Made by a program: the position numbers and the translations under genes
Shown: piece by piece, positions 62,918-64,000 of the stretch
Layout of the letters: each line of letters opens with the position of its first letter
Numbering within the stretch: position 1 is the first letter of the stretch
Notes under the pieces: generated by a model
What the model was told of the DNA's origin: nothing
What the model saw: the letters and a program-made list of their open reading frames with translations, nothing else
Database searches by the model: none
NCBI GenBank assembly: GCA_028278225.1
Contig: JANQEU010000045.1
Location: 298,683 to 362,682 of the forward strand
Source: Cyclobacteriaceae bacterium
Lineage (GTDB): Bacteria; Bacteroidota; Bacteroidia; Cytophagales; Cyclobacteriaceae
Direction of reading: 5' to 3'
Length of the DNA: 64,000 bases

Positions 62918-62939
62918 CAGCAGACAACATAATAAGTCA

Positions 62940-63884
62940 ATGGACCAAATGACTTCCGGTGAAATCACCAAGTGGCTGCTCCAGGGTGATGTCGCCATTC
63001 AATATCAGGTTCACAGGGATCTCCTGGATACTGAGCGGCAGGATTTGCAAAGCAGGATCGAAAAAGAGGGGTGGGGTGCTGCATTTCTTTCAAAACGACG
63101 TGCTGACGGCCATTGGGGACAAAGGTTCTATCAGCCTAAATGGACTTCATCGCATTACACCCTGTGGGACTTGCGGAATCTTTGTATATCTCCAAAGTGC
63201 AAGCCTGCCCGTGACTCGATCAACATGATTGTGGATGAAGTAAAAGGAAGTGATGGTGGTATCAATCCCCACACTGAGCTGGCCTTGAGTGATGTTTGTA
63301 TCAATGGCCACTTTCTCAACTATGCGGCATATTTTGGAATAGACGAGCCGAAACTTCATTCCGTAGTGGATTTTGTTCTGAGTCAGATTATGCCGGACGG
63401 AGGGTTCAATTGCTGTTCCAACCGGTCAGGAGCAAGACATAGCTCACTTCATACCACGATCTCAATTCTTGAAGGGCTCGAGGAATACAGGATCAATGGC
63501 TATTCCTACAAATTGAGGGAACTGGAAGAAGCAAAGCAGTCTTCAATTGAATTTATCCTGATCCATCAGTTATTCAAATCGGATCGGACCGGGGAAATTA
63601 TTCACAAAGATTTCTTACGCCTTCCTTACCCGTCAAGATGGAAATACGACATCCTGAGGGCGCTGGATTATTTTCAATATGCTAAAATTCCCTGGGATGA
63701 CAGAATGACTCCTGCAATCGAGGTAATAAAGAGTAAAAGGAGGAAAGATGGTACCTGGCCCGTCCAATCAAAACATCCCGGTGCGCAGCATTTTGAAATG
63801 GAAAAAGCAGGGAAACCAAGCCGGTGGAATACACTGAGGGCACTTCGCGTGTTTAAGCGCTATGGCATCGAAGAACCGGTTTAA
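62940..63884 (+). CDS. Alpha/alpha-toroid (prenyltransferase-like) protein
   Basis: The 314-residue protein consists of helical repeats with aromatic/Gly turns (RADGHWGQRFYQPKW, PDGGFNCCSNRSGARHSSL, RKDGTWPVQSKHPG), as in squalene-cyclase/prenyltransferase-type toroids. No catalytic DxDD motif or zinc site was seen. The start GDVAIQYQVHRDLL is typical of a common conserved bacterial protein often annotated as hypothetical. No signal peptide is present, and neighbours give no clue. Confidence 0.75.
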   Translation: MDQMTSGEITKWLLQGDVAIQYQVHRDLLDTERQDLQSRIEKEGWGAAFLSKRRADGHWGQRFYQPKWTSSHYTLWDLRNLCISPKCKPARDSINMIVDEVKGSDGGINPHTELALSDVCINGHFLNYAAYFGIDEPKLHSVVDFVLSQIMPDGGFNCCSNRSGARHSSLHTTISILEGLEEYRINGYSYKLRELEEAKQSSIEFILIHQLFKSDRTGEIIHKDFLRLPYPSRWKYDILRALDYFQYAKIPWDDRMTPAIEVIKSKRRKDGTWPVQSKHPGAQHFEMEKAGKPSRWNTLRALRVFKRYGIEEPV

Positions 63885-63914
63885 TCCGGATTCGTGGAGA
63901 TACGAACCCTGGCT

Positions 63915-63961
63915 AAAAAACTCAAAAAAGCTGTCTTTTCGACCCAAGGAGAAATCTTTTT
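63915..63961. repeat. Dispersed repeat copy near window end
   Basis: Read in reverse complement, this segment (AAAGATTTCTCCTT, then GGTCGAAAAGAC, then TTTTTTGAG) parallels 13430-13470 with few changes. It belongs to the same intergenic repeat family, here after the toroid gene. Confidence 0.5.
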
Positions 63962-64000
63962 ACCTACAAGCTGAAAGCAATCAAATATTATTTGCCTGAC

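Overview
The window looks like a chromosomal segment from the phylum Bacteroidota, probably order Cytophagales. The signs are two secreted proteins with type IX secretion C-terminal sorting domains (19160-21157 and 29994-32549), a ~790-residue FtsX/MacB-type permease, an AddB-like protein of the Bacteroidota type, an AraC/TPR fusion regulator, many lipoproteins, few Shine-Dalgarno sites, and candidate -7 elements of the form TAnnTTTG. No rRNA, tRNA, CRISPR array, transposase or prophage gene was recognised.

Layout. 1-13.2 kb: tail of an outer-membrane barrel gene, a small protein plus an AddB-like nuclease on the minus strand, a DGPF protein/ECF42 sigma pair, a lipoprotein metallopeptidase, an FtsX-type permease, a YHYH-domain protein and an AraC/TPR regulator. 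13.2-18.5 kb: a repeat-rich gap, a molybdate uptake operon (modA, dimop, modB, modC) and a convergent three-gene ABC exporter. 18.5-24 kb: a lipoprotein and a T9SS-secreted M43 metalloprotease, then a thymidylate kinase with an extra C-terminal domain and a TPR protein, then a 680-bp gap of repeats. 24-32.9 kb: a TPR-CHAT protease facing an ECF sigma/TPR anti-sigma pair, with a divergently placed SUMF1 protein and a repeat-rich T9SS surface protein.

33.2-45.5 kb is the most striking region: 17 tightly packed genes for a group 4 membrane-bound [NiFe] hydrogenase. They comprise a sulfhydrogenase-type beta/gamma electron-input module, a polyferredoxin, a NuoH/B/C/D/I-like hydrogenase core, an Mrp-type antiporter block, a second large antiporter-like subunit and a dedicated maturation protease. 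The large subunit keeps all four Ni-binding cysteines. A Crp/Fnr-like box lies upstream, and a second box of the same form lies upstream of a universal stress protein gene at 49.6 kb, so a low-oxygen regulon is plausible. The inferred job is to exchange electrons between NAD(P)H or ferredoxin and protons/H2 while moving Na+ or H+.

45.5-64 kb: a secreted protein, a receiver protein, a TPR protein with a histidine-kinase dimerisation domain but no ATPase domain, a Usp, a malic enzyme, a degenerate receiver, an M29-like aminopeptidase lipoprotein, an SLC12-type transporter, a Ppx/GppA-fold lipoprotein, an M14 peptidase-DUF1080 fusion, a ceramidase-family membrane protein, a LamG lipoprotein, a class I aminotransferase and an alpha-toroid protein.

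The two best candidates for under-described biology are the CHAT/anti-sigma/sigma module, where topology suggests periplasmic proteolytic control of an ECF sigma factor, and the hydrogenase locus with both a diaphorase module and two large antiporter subunits. A family of short inverted intergenic repeats recurs at four places in the window.
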